A stretch of DNA of 64,000 bases, taken from a bacterium. GTDB lineage: Bacteria; Zixibacteria; MSB-5A5; CAIYYT01. Position numbers and translations under genes: made by a program. This document shows positions 25,561-34,430 of this stretch, piece by piece. Numbering within the stretch: the first letter of the stretch is position 1; each line of letters opens with the position of its first letter. The stretch is from the NCBI GenBank assembly GCA_016708315.1, contig JADJGC010000007.1, positions 62,001-126,000 of the forward strand, in the 5' to 3' direction. The notes beneath the pieces are model-generated. The model made no database searches and was not told the DNA's origin. It was given only the letters and a program-made list of their open reading frames with translations.

Positions 25561-26718
25561 GTGATTAAGATTCCACACCACATTGAAAATCTCTGGCCGT
25601 ACAAAGCAGGCAAATCGATTTCTGAACTCGCGCGCGAGAAGGGTCTCAAGCGCATTGTTAAACTGGCTTCCAATGAAAACCCCAACGGCCCGTCGCCGCG
25701 GGCACTCGCGGCAATCCGGCAAGCGCTGCCGCAATCGCATCTCTATGTCGATCCCGGCGCCTATGAACTCACGCAGGCAATTGCCAAAGAATTCGGCAAA
25801 CGTCCCTCGCAAATTGTCTGTGGACACGGCACCGATGCGATCATCGAATACATCCTCGTCGCCTTCTCGGACGCCGGCGATGAAGTTCTGACTTCGCAAG
25901 GCACCTTCATCGGTATCTACGTTAACACCAACAAGCTCGGTCGCAGACTCGTCGCGCTTCCTCTGAAGAATTACGCATTCGATCTCGAAGCGATCGTCAA
26001 ATCCGGCACCGAAAAAACCAAGATCATTTACTTGGCAAATCCCAACAATCCGACCGGCAGCATCTTCACTCGTTCACAATTTGATTGGTTTATGTCGCGC
26101 GTGCCCGACTATGTCACCGTCATACTCGACGAAGCCTATTGCCAATACTGCGAAAACGAACCCGAGTATCCGAACGGCTTGGAATACGAATACGACAATC
26201 TCATCGTCACGCGCACCTTCTCCAAAGCCTACGGTCTTGGCGGTTTGCGCGTCGGATTCGCCTCAGGACCGGAGCGCTTAATCAGCGCCATTACCAAGGT
26301 CAAACTGCCATTCGAACCAAATCATCTCGCGCAGGTTGGCGCGTTAGCGGCGCTGACCGATTACGAATTCCTGAAACTAACACAGGTTGTCAACGCTCGC
26401 TCAATCCGCATGTTCGAAGACGGCTTTGACCAACTCGGAATCTCTCGCATCAAGACATACTGCAATTCGATTCTGCTGCTCATGCCGACCGAGCAATTCG
26501 CCGAGCAGTTCTTCTTGCGTTGTCTCGATCGCGGCCTTATTGTCCGCCACGTAAAATCCTTCGGAATCCCCGAAGGTATCCGTATCAATTCTGGTTCGGA
26601 GGACGAGACTGAGTTTGCGCTCGAAGTGATCGCCGATGTCTATCCGGGTCTTTTGAAAGAACACACACAGGGGAATGTAACTCAGAATGAAGCTTGTATC
26701 ATTCATCAATCAGAATAA
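25561..26718 (+). CDS. HisC-like aminotransferase, probable aromatic aminotransferase
   Basis: Class I/II PLP aminotransferase of 385 residues with histidinol-phosphate aminotransferase wording: VKLASNENPNGPSPRALAAI, YLANPNNPTGSIF, VILDEAYCQYCE and TRTFSKAYGLGGLRVGFASG with PLP lysine K222. HisC-like enzymes often accept phenylalanine and tyrosine, and this gene sits between hmgA and the FAH gene with no his genes nearby. The likely role is tyrosine to 4-hydroxyphenylpyruvate; this is inferred from context. GTG start, GGGAG six bases upstream. It overlaps the FAH gene by 32 bases. Confidence 0.8.
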   Translation: MIKIPHHIENLWPYKAGKSISELAREKGLKRIVKLASNENPNGPSPRALAAIRQALPQSHLYVDPGAYELTQAIAKEFGKRPSQIVCGHGTDAIIEYILVAFSDAGDEVLTSQGTFIGIYVNTNKLGRRLVALPLKNYAFDLEAIVKSGTEKTKIIYLANPNNPTGSIFTRSQFDWFMSRVPDYVTVILDEAYCQYCENEPEYPNGLEYEYDNLIVTRTFSKAYGLGGLRVGFASGPERLISAITKVKLPFEPNHLAQVGALAALTDYEFLKLTQVVNARSIRMFEDGFDQLGISRIKTYCNSILLLMPTEQFAEQFFLRCLDRGLIVRHVKSFGIPEGIRINSGSEDETEFALEVIADVYPGLLKEHTQGNVTQNEACIIHQSE

Positions 26719-27700
26719 TCAGGAACGCGCCGGCATCTTTGTGAACGGCTCAGTCTACGACCTGAGCGACGGCGCTCGCGCCGTTGGCGCGTCACTTCCG
26801 ACAACGATGGCGGAATTCCTCAAGGGTGAAGAGCGCGCCATGGAATTCGCCAACCTCGTCAGCGAAGCAATCAACTCCGGGAAAGTCACCGAAGTCGCTG
26901 AAATTGCAAAAATGCTCGCGCCGGTGCCGCATCCGACGTCTTGCCGCGATGGCTACGCCTTCCGTCAGCATGTCGCCACGGCACGTCGCAATCGCGGTGT
27001 CGAAATGATCCCCGAGTTCGATCAGTATCCGATATTCTACTTCACGAATCACAACGCTATCTTCGGCGAGGGCGATGTTCTCATCGAGGATGATCATCTC
27101 AAAGGCCTCGACTTCGAGCTCGAATGCGCCGTCGTAATCGGCAAGCGCGGCAAGAACATCGAAGCCGCCGACGCCGACCAATACATCGCCGGCTACACAA
27201 TCATGAATGACTTGTCCGCACGTGTCCTCCAGATGGAAGAAATGAAACTCAATCTCGGTCCCGCCAAGGGAAAGGATTTTGCCACCACCATCGGACCATG
27301 GTTGGTAACTCCGGACGAACTTGCGGCTAGAAAATCCGAATCGCTCTTCGGTGCGCGCCACAACTTGCGCATGCTCGCACGACACAACGGCAAGCAAATC
27401 TCTGACGGCAACGTCAACCAAATGAATTGGACATTTGCCGAAATCATTGAACGCGCCTCCTATGGAGTGGAGTTGCTTCCGGGCGATGTCATTGGTTCCG
27501 GCACTGTCGGCACCGGTTGCTACCTCGAACTTAACGGCACGTGGGCGCTCGAAGCCAAAGACCGCGGTGAGACGCATACGCCGATTTGGCTCAAGGAAGG
27601 CGACACCATTGAACTCGAAATCGACTATCTCGGTGTGCTGACCAACAAGATCGTCAAATCACCGGGCAACAGGTCCATTCTGGCAAAGAAGAAAATGTAA
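26687..27700 (+). CDS. Fumarylacetoacetate hydrolase family protein
   Basis: Protein of 337 residues. Metal- and substrate-binding blocks of the FAH C-terminal domain are present: CRDGYAFRQHVATARRNRG, PIFYFTNHNAIFGEGDVLI, LDFELECAVVIGKRGKN, YTIMNDLSARVLQMEEM and GDVIGSGTVGTGCYLELNG. It hydrolyses fumarylacetoacetate (or maleylacetoacetate in pathways without an isomerase) to fumarate and acetoacetate. The acidic metal ligands (E in ELECA, D in MNDLSAR) are intact. It is the terminal ring-fragment step of the island; the acetoacetate is then activated by the acetoacetyl-CoA synthetase encoded two genes downstream. Confidence 0.92.
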   Translation: MKLVSFINQNNQERAGIFVNGSVYDLSDGARAVGASLPTTMAEFLKGEERAMEFANLVSEAINSGKVTEVAEIAKMLAPVPHPTSCRDGYAFRQHVATARRNRGVEMIPEFDQYPIFYFTNHNAIFGEGDVLIEDDHLKGLDFELECAVVIGKRGKNIEAADADQYIAGYTIMNDLSARVLQMEEMKLNLGPAKGKDFATTIGPWLVTPDELAARKSESLFGARHNLRMLARHNGKQISDGNVNQMNWTFAEIIERASYGVELLPGDVIGSGTVGTGCYLELNGTWALEAKDRGETHTPIWLKEGDTIELEIDYLGVLTNKIVKSPGNRSILAKKKM

Positions 27701-27738
27701 CGTGCACTCATCGGTGCACAGGTCGAACATTCATCTGT

Positions 27739-28704
27739 ATGTTGCAAATTGATCCGAAAAATACTCCGATCCCGGTCGTTCATCAATACTTGCTTGGCGG
27801 CGTTGCCCCACGACCGATTGCATTGGTGTCGACGTTGTCCGCAGACGGTGTCCGCAACCTGACGCCGTTTTCATTTTTCAATGCCTTTGGCGCCAATCCG
27901 CCGATGATCGCCTTTTCACCGGCCCGCCGTGGTCGCGACGGCACTCTCAAAGACACTTACAACAATCTCATGGCGACGAAAGAGTGCACCGTCCAAGCGG
28001 TCACTCATGCAATCTTGCACCAGATAAATCTCGCCTCTGCAGAGTTTCCGTCCGATGTCGATGAGTTCGTCAAAAGCGGTCTCACTCCGATCTCTTCAGT
28101 CGTAGTCAAACCGGCTCGCGTCAAAGAATCCCCATTCCAAATGGAATGCATTCTCAGGCAGATGATCCCGCTTGGCGAAGGCAAAGCATCAGGAAATCTC
28201 GCTATCTGCGAAGTCGTGATGATGCACATCGCCGAGGACATCCTTGAAGGCACAATCATCAACCCCGGTCGCATCGACCATGTCGCCCGCAACGGCGGCG
28301 ATTGGTGGAGCCGTGTCACGAGTGCAAATGCCTTCAAGCTAGCGAAGCCGGGCTCCGATGCCTTGATCGGCTACGATGGCCTTCCCGAATTCGTTCGTCG
28401 CTCCCAAGTCCTTTCAGCCAATAATCTCGCACAGCTTGCCAACTGGCCGGCTGCACCGTCTCTCGAAGACGCACGCAGTCTCATCGACGAAGATTCCACT
28501 ATCGAGATCTCGCGCGTAACTTTTGAACGGCTCGCACGCGTCGGCAATTACACCGCCATGATCAAATTGGCGCAGGCTGCTGTACGCTCCGGCATGAAGA
28601 ATTTCTACTTATTCGAGCAGACTGCCAAGACTGCTCTCGACTTTGCCGACGACCGCGACTTCGCATGGAAATCACTCTTGCTCGGAAACTCCCTTACCAA
28701 GTAG
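27739..28704 (+). CDS. Flavin-reductase-like FMN-binding split-barrel protein
   Basis: Residues ~1-200 match flavin reductase-like domain proteins: GGVAPRPIALVSTLSADGVR then NLTPFSFFNAFGANPPMIAF, SPARRGRDGTLKDTYNN, and HVARNGGDWWSRV. The ~120-residue helical C-terminal extension is unusual. Such proteins bind FMN and sit beside aromatic degradation genes in several phyla, sometimes near FAH and HPPD, but the reaction is unknown. It is spaced 38 bases after the FAH gene, with a small GTGCAC...GTGCAC palindrome between them, and four bases before the acetoacetyl-CoA synthetase start. Confidence 0.7.
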   Translation: MLQIDPKNTPIPVVHQYLLGGVAPRPIALVSTLSADGVRNLTPFSFFNAFGANPPMIAFSPARRGRDGTLKDTYNNLMATKECTVQAVTHAILHQINLASAEFPSDVDEFVKSGLTPISSVVVKPARVKESPFQMECILRQMIPLGEGKASGNLAICEVVMMHIAEDILEGTIINPGRIDHVARNGGDWWSRVTSANAFKLAKPGSDALIGYDGLPEFVRRSQVLSANNLAQLANWPAAPSLEDARSLIDEDSTIEISRVTFERLARVGNYTAMIKLAQAAVRSGMKNFYLFEQTAKTALDFADDRDFAWKSLLLGNSLTK

Positions 28705-28708
28705 CTCG

Positions 28709-30649
28709 ATGAAAGACCCGATCTGGCGGCCTACAACGGAACGAATCGCAAACTCCAACCTAACCGCTTACCAGAAATTCCTTGTCGACAACTTCGCGCT
28801 CAAATTCGCAGACTTCGCTCAGCTGTATCAATGGTCAGTCTCCGATATCCCGAAATTCTGGAAATCGATCTGGAAATTTGCGGATGTCATCCATTCCCGC
28901 GGTTATGATCGCATTAACGATGGCGACCACATGTGGGACAATCATTGGTTCACCGGCGCGAAACTGAACTACGCCGAAAATCTGCTCCGCCACTCCGCTG
29001 ACCGTAACGCTATCGTCTGCTGGAATGAATCTGGAGATAAGCGCCGCCTGACTTTTGGCGAGTTGCGCTCTCAGGTCGCCGCCTGTGCCGCCGGCTTGCG
29101 TGCAAGCGGTGTTGGCGTTGGTGATCGCGTTGCCGCTTACATGCCCAACATGCCCGAATCTGTCATCATGATGCTCGCCGCGACCAGCATCGGCGCTATT
29201 TGGTCATCATGTTCTCCCGACTTCGGACTTCAGGGTGTCTTGGACCGCTTTCAACAGATTGAACCCAAAATACTCCTCGCCGTCGATAGCTACTCCTATC
29301 ACGGAAAACTAATCGACCGGTCCGATACACTCTTGCATATCGTTGAAGGCTTGCCGACACTTCGGCGGGCAGTGATCGTCAATCGCAAATCGCCGATATT
29401 CGCTGCCGATTCAAGATTTGTCGATTGGAACGATTTCCTCCAACCGACTGCAGAGCCGCTCCAATTCGCTCAGCTCGACTTTGATCACCCGATCTACATC
29501 CTCTATTCGTCGGGCACAACCGGTGTCCCCAAGTGCATCGTCCACGGTGCCGGCGGAACCTTGCTCCAACATTTCAAAGAGCATTCATTTCACTGCGATC
29601 TCAAACCCGGCGACGTCCTCTGTTACTTCACCACCTGTGGCTGGATGATGTGGAACTGGCTTGTAGGCGCACTATTCAATGGTGTGACTATCTTCCTATA
29701 TGATGGCAGCCCCGCTCATCCCGATTTGAGCACTCTCTGGAACGCCATCGACGAAGAAAACATCAACGTCTTCGGCACCAGCCCGAAATTCCTCCAATCA
29801 TGCGAGTCCGCTGGTTTGTCACCGCGAAAATCACATCGCCTCGACTCACTGAAAGCCATTCTCTCAACAGGATCTCCTTTGCCTGATTCTTCCTTCGAAT
29901 GGGTCTACCGCGAAGTCAAATCCGATATCCAGCTTGCCTCGATCTCCGGCGGCACTGATATCGTATCTTGTTTCATGTTGGGCGCACCCACCATCCCGGT
30001 GTACTCCGGCGAAATCCAGACTCGCGGTCTGGGAATGAAAGTCGAGACCTTCAATGATGAAGGGAAGAGCGTCATCGACGAAGTCGGAGAACTCGTCTGC
30101 ACTGCGCCATTTCCGTCACGTCCGGTCCAGTTCTGGAATGATCCCGACGGCGCGAAGTACAAGTCTGCGTACTTCGATCATTTTCCTGGTATCTGGCGTC
30201 ACGGCGACTTCATCAAAATCACCGAATCCGGCGGCATCATCGTTTATGGCCGTTCCGATGCCACCCTCAATCGCGGGGGCGTCCGAATCGGTACTGCCGA
30301 AATCTATGGCCCCGTCGAAGCTCTCCCCGAGATCGAGGACAGCCTCGTTGTCGAGCGTCGAATTGGCTCCGATAGCCAAGTTGTTCTTTTTGTCGTCCTT
30401 GCAGAAGGATCAGATTTAAATGAAGACCTGATTCAGAAAATCCGCCGCACTATTCGAGAGCAGGAGTCTCCCCGCCATGTACCCGACAAAATAGTACCGA
30501 TAGCCGAAATTCCTCGCACCGTCAGCGGTAAGAAAGTAGAGCTGGCAGTTGGTCGAATTCTCAATGGCCAACCGGTAACCAATCGCGAAGCTCTTGCTAA
30601 CCCAAACTCGCTCCTTCAGTTTGAAGCGCTTGCCAAATCCTGGGAGTAG
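28709..30649 (+). CDS. aacS: Acetoacetyl-CoA synthetase
   Basis: Acyl-adenylate-forming enzyme of 646 residues. ATP-binding motif YILYSSGTTGVPKCIVHGAG, the acetoacetyl-CoA synthetase-specific N-terminus (YQKFLVDNF...WKSIWKFADVIHSRGYD then NWHFTGAKLNYAENLL-like NHWFTGAKLNYAENLL), STGSPLPDSSFEWVY, GRSDATLNRGGVRIGTAEIY and the C-terminal catalytic lysine in RTVSGKKVELAV. It activates acetoacetate released by the FAH step, connecting tyrosine carbon to acetyl-CoA. ATG 28709 is the family start; an upstream extension of the frame lies inside the preceding gene. Confidence 0.92.
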   Translation: MKDPIWRPTTERIANSNLTAYQKFLVDNFALKFADFAQLYQWSVSDIPKFWKSIWKFADVIHSRGYDRINDGDHMWDNHWFTGAKLNYAENLLRHSADRNAIVCWNESGDKRRLTFGELRSQVAACAAGLRASGVGVGDRVAAYMPNMPESVIMMLAATSIGAIWSSCSPDFGLQGVLDRFQQIEPKILLAVDSYSYHGKLIDRSDTLLHIVEGLPTLRRAVIVNRKSPIFAADSRFVDWNDFLQPTAEPLQFAQLDFDHPIYILYSSGTTGVPKCIVHGAGGTLLQHFKEHSFHCDLKPGDVLCYFTTCGWMMWNWLVGALFNGVTIFLYDGSPAHPDLSTLWNAIDEENINVFGTSPKFLQSCESAGLSPRKSHRLDSLKAILSTGSPLPDSSFEWVYREVKSDIQLASISGGTDIVSCFMLGAPTIPVYSGEIQTRGLGMKVETFNDEGKSVIDEVGELVCTAPFPSRPVQFWNDPDGAKYKSAYFDHFPGIWRHGDFIKITESGGIIVYGRSDATLNRGGVRIGTAEIYGPVEALPEIEDSLVVERRIGSDSQVVLFVVLAEGSDLNEDLIQKIRRTIREQESPRHVPDKIVPIAEIPRTVSGKKVELAVGRILNGQPVTNREALANPNSLLQFEALAKSWE

Positions 30650-30688
30650 CCAAGGTACTAATCAGCAACTTCCCGCACAAAAATCCGC

Positions 30689-30718
30689 TTGCCCGAATCG
30701 TATAATTGTATGTAATAT
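30689..30718 (+). promoter_or_regulatory. Possible promoter of the phenylalanine hydroxylase gene
   Basis: TTGCCC (30689-30694), 18-base spacer, TAATAT (30713-30718); a TATAAT at 30701-30706 is an alternative -10. The leader to ATG 30804 would be about 80 bases. Weak call. Confidence 0.35.
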
Positions 30719-30803
30719 AGAGCGTTATAGTGCAGGATGACCCACTGGATTGATTCAGAACCATCCTGCGGCAATTTCGGAAGTACCTACGGAGAACCGA
30801 CCA

Positions 30804-32615
30804 ATGAAGAAATTTCGTTCGCCGCGTCCTGACGCCGGAGCAACGGTTGACAAAGACGCCACTGCCCGAATGAATCTTCCCGACAATGAGAATATCCGCC
30901 GCCTGCCTAACCATTTGCGGCAGTTCATTGTTGACCAAAGTTACGAACGCTACACCTCCGTCGATCATGCCGTCTGGCGCTATGTTATGCGCCAGAACTA
31001 CAATTTTCTCCGCGAATATGCGCACCTCATCTACTTCGACGGCCTCGAGAAAACCGGTATCGGCGTTGAGCGAATTCCGTCGATTCTCGAAATGAACGAG
31101 ATTCTCTCGCGCATCGGTTGGGCAGCAGTTTCAGTAGATGGTTTCATTCCACCGTCCGCCTTTATGGAATTTCAAGAATATCGCGTTCTCGTCATTGCCG
31201 CCGACATTCGCCAGATTGAACACGTCGAATACACGCCGGCTCCCGACATTATCCACGAAGCCGCCGGTCACGCCCCGATCATCGCCGACCAACAATATGC
31301 CGACTATCTCCAGCAATTCGGTGCTGTAGGCGCCAAAGCAATGTCGTCAAAGAAAGATTTCGAGCTGTACGAAGCGATTCGTCACCTGTCCATCCTCAAA
31401 GAAGCCCATACTTCCAAACCGGAAGAAATCAGACACGCCGAAGATGATGTCGCCTTCAAACAAGCCAATCTCGGCAAACCATCAGAAATGGCGTTGGTGT
31501 CACGCTTGCATTGGTGGACTGTAGAATATGGACTGATTGGCACTCTGGATAAACCAAAGATATTCGGCGCCGGTTTGCTGTCTTCCATCGGCGAATCCGC
31601 CAACTGCATCAAGCCGACGGTGAAGAAGATCCTCTATTCCATCGACGCCGCGAATTATGCCTTTGATATCACAAACCAGCAGCCGCAGCTATTTGTTACG
31701 CCCAGTTTCGAGCATTTGAGCGAGGTTCTTGCCGACTTCGCCTCCCGTATGGCTTACAAAGTCGGCGGACTCGAAGGCGTCAAAAAGGCCATCGAATGCA
31801 ACAACACTTGCACTTGCCAGTACAGCTCCGGAGTTCAAGTCTCCGGCACCTTCTCTGAAGTCCTGCTTGACGATAGGGGAGAGTTGGCTTACATCCGGAC
31901 AAACTCGCCAACCAATCTTGCATTCGAAAACAAAGAACTCCCCGGCCACGACAAACAGTATCATCACGACGGCTTCGGCTCGCCTGTCGGCAGATTGCGC
32001 CACCATCCGCTGCCGCTAGAAGACTGCAGCGATGGTGAACTCCAGCATCTTGGCATCGTTGCCAACCGGGAGGCAGAACTGATTTTCGAAAGTGGCGTTA
32101 CCGTCAAGGGTACTGTATTAACCGTCCTACGCCGCGGTGGCAAAGTGGTCCTGATCAGTTTCGATGACTGCAAAGTCACATTCAATGACAGCACTCTATT
32201 TGACCCGTCGTGGGGCAACTACGATATGACTGTCGGCGCCAAGATTGCTTCAGTATTCTCCGGAGCCGCCGACAAGGACGCTTACGACCAAGCCCACATC
32301 GTTCCTCGAGAACGCACTATCAAAGTCACATACGACGAAAAGCGTCTTGCGCTGCATGAACTGTACCAGACAGTCCGCAACTGCCGCGAACAGGGAAGTG
32401 GTCATGATACTCTGCCCGGCATCTGGGCGACACTTCGCTATTCGCATCAGAATGACTGGCTGCTCTCGATGGAAATTCTCGAACTGCTTTCCAAGTCGAA
32501 CCTCTATCCAAATGTCGCTACCGAGATTCGTGCCTATCTGCAACAGCGCGCTCGAGAAGATGAATCACTTACCAAAATGATCGAAGACGGCTTTCATTTG
32601 ATAGCTATTCAATAA
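30804..32615 (+). CDS. Phenylalanine 4-monooxygenase-type aromatic amino acid hydroxylase, large form
   Basis: Protein of 603 residues, twice the size of proteobacterial PhhA. The catalytic domain has iron ligands H151 and H156 (DIIHEAAGHAPII) and E241 (WWTVEYGLIG). About 45 extra residues separate the His pair and the Glu compared with the short enzyme. The ~250-residue C-terminal part (after SFEHLSEVLADF) has no motif I can name. Large bacterial versions of this enzyme are known in Bacillus and FCB relatives. It makes tyrosine from phenylalanine with a pterin cofactor, feeding the downstream HPPD-HGD-FAH route. GGAGA lies eight bases before ATG 30804. Confidence 0.9.
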   Translation: MKKFRSPRPDAGATVDKDATARMNLPDNENIRRLPNHLRQFIVDQSYERYTSVDHAVWRYVMRQNYNFLREYAHLIYFDGLEKTGIGVERIPSILEMNEILSRIGWAAVSVDGFIPPSAFMEFQEYRVLVIAADIRQIEHVEYTPAPDIIHEAAGHAPIIADQQYADYLQQFGAVGAKAMSSKKDFELYEAIRHLSILKEAHTSKPEEIRHAEDDVAFKQANLGKPSEMALVSRLHWWTVEYGLIGTLDKPKIFGAGLLSSIGESANCIKPTVKKILYSIDAANYAFDITNQQPQLFVTPSFEHLSEVLADFASRMAYKVGGLEGVKKAIECNNTCTCQYSSGVQVSGTFSEVLLDDRGELAYIRTNSPTNLAFENKELPGHDKQYHHDGFGSPVGRLRHHPLPLEDCSDGELQHLGIVANREAELIFESGVTVKGTVLTVLRRGGKVVLISFDDCKVTFNDSTLFDPSWGNYDMTVGAKIASVFSGAADKDAYDQAHIVPRERTIKVTYDEKRLALHELYQTVRNCREQGSGHDTLPGIWATLRYSHQNDWLLSMEILELLSKSNLYPNVATEIRAYLQQRAREDESLTKMIEDGFHLIAIQ

Positions 32616-32839
32616 GAACCGACCAACAATTGTCCCGCTGAGTTAGTATGAAATCATGCAAGCATTTACATCTGGCCATCCAATCGACTTGGACTCTTCT
32701 GAAACAAATGTGATTGACTAAAGAGGGCCGTTTTAAATTCGTATGTAAAGTTTGTGTTAAAGCAGAAACCTTGAGGGGCATTTTGCGTTAGAGTGAATAA
32801 TTGGCTGTAACCTTTGTCTATTTTCTGAAATGTAGGTCT

Positions 32840-34417
32840 ATGAAGTTTATTCTTATTCTGTTCTCGGGCCTGATCCTGATTTCAGCGAATGCCGCTGCCC
32901 AATCAGGACAAATGCGTAATGATGCCACTCTCTTGCGTCCCGATAGCGCTTTTGCTGCGACTATCGCCGCTATGAAGGGCCAGAAGCTTAGTCTTGCCGA
33001 GGCGCGCAATCTCGCGATTAAAAACGCCACTGAAGTCAGATTAGCCTCTGCATCCCTGCTGGCCGCCAAGGGCGAACTGCGCCGCGTCCGCGGTGGATTC
33101 GACCCCGAACTCTTTGCCGAATTGGGACGTTCAGGCAACGACGCACCCAGTGCCAGCCCTTTCGGCGGCGCCGACGTTGTCGAAACCGAACAAACCAACA
33201 CAACGACCGGCGTTCGCATGAAACTGCCATTTGGCACCGAAATCGAAGCCAGCGTCAACGCCCGCAAGCTCGAAACGAATTCCTCGTTTGCCGCGCTTAA
33301 TCCCGAGTATAGCGCAACGAGCTTACTCCAACTGACTCAGCCGTTGTTGAGTGGATTTGGTCCTGCCGCAAAGGCAGACCTCTCCGCAGCGCGCCACCAA
33401 TACGAGGCTGCATTGGCTCGCTATGAACAGGCTCTTCTCAATGTCGGTGCCGATATCGAGAACAAATATTGGGACCTCTATGCTGCAGAACGCGATTTGG
33501 CGGTTCAAATACTGATTCGTGACCGTGGTCTGGCATTCCTCAATCAGGCATCACTGCGTGCAAAGGCAGGATTGGTTGGACCCGGCGACGTCGCAAAAGC
33601 GCGCGTATTCGTCGCCGATCAGGAACAACAGGTGCTTGACCGCGAAGAGGCAATCGGCAGAATCTCCGACGAACTTGCGTCCCTGATTGGCCAACGGCCT
33701 TCAGATGGCACACCTCGGTTTCGCCCGACTGATACTCCGATTTCCGCTTACGCTGCTCCACCCAGCGCCGAGTCAGTAGTTTCTGAAGCGATGGAAAGAA
33801 ATCAACGCCTCAAGGCCGCAGAAATGGACCTCGAAGCAGCTCGCGCTCGCGAAGCCGGCGGCAAATGGAATGCCTGGCCAACTCTTGATCTGGTCGGCTC
33901 AATCGGCGGCAACGGACTTGCCGGTACTGCCCAAGAAATCGCGTTTGGTGGCGAGACTTATACTTCCGATTTTGACGGCAGCGCCGGAGACTCCTGGAGT
34001 CAGGCAATCAGCCGTGATTATCCAAATTGGTCCATTGGTCTTACGTTTGCCATGCCAATCGGGCTCCGACCCGGCCGTGGCGAACGCGATCGTTTGAGCG
34101 CCGAGCGAATTCGCAGCGAACAACTGCTCGTTGATACCAGACGAACCTTAGAAGAAGACGTTCGCGCATATCACCGCGAACTGCTCTATGCCAACCAGCG
34201 ATTGATCGCCGCCGAAGAGGGCGTCGAGGCATCATTAGAGCAGGTTCGAATCGGTGTGCTCGATTACGATACTGGGCGAATCTCTGCCGTCGAGATCGTA
34301 TTACTGGCAGAAGATCTGGCGCGTGCTCAACAAAGCTGGACGCGCGCACTTGTAAAGGCTGCAAAGGCCACAGCACAGTTACGGAAATTCACTGGCTCAC
34401 CTGATAATTCAAACTGA
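32840..34417 (+). CDS. TolC-family outer membrane efflux protein
   Basis: Protein of 525 residues with signal peptide (FILILFSGLILISANAAA) and the duplicated OEP helical pattern (LSLAEARNLAIKNATEVRLA; NAWPTLDLVGSIGG; GERDRLSAERIRSEQLL). It forms the trimeric outer-membrane channel of the tripartite pump. First gene of an operon with an adaptor and an RND transporter, spaced 13 and 15 bases apart. ATG 32840 is preferred to the upstream TTG because the signal peptide starts there. Confidence 0.88.
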   Translation: MKFILILFSGLILISANAAAQSGQMRNDATLLRPDSAFAATIAAMKGQKLSLAEARNLAIKNATEVRLASASLLAAKGELRRVRGGFDPELFAELGRSGNDAPSASPFGGADVVETEQTNTTTGVRMKLPFGTEIEASVNARKLETNSSFAALNPEYSATSLLQLTQPLLSGFGPAAKADLSAARHQYEAALARYEQALLNVGADIENKYWDLYAAERDLAVQILIRDRGLAFLNQASLRAKAGLVGPGDVAKARVFVADQEQQVLDREEAIGRISDELASLIGQRPSDGTPRFRPTDTPISAYAAPPSAESVVSEAMERNQRLKAAEMDLEAARAREAGGKWNAWPTLDLVGSIGGNGLAGTAQEIAFGGETYTSDFDGSAGDSWSQAISRDYPNWSIGLTFAMPIGLRPGRGERDRLSAERIRSEQLLVDTRRTLEEDVRAYHRELLYANQRLIAAEEGVEASLEQVRIGVLDYDTGRISAVEIVLLAEDLARAQQSWTRALVKAAKATAQLRKFTGSPDNSN

Positions 34418-34430
34418 TAGGATATACATA

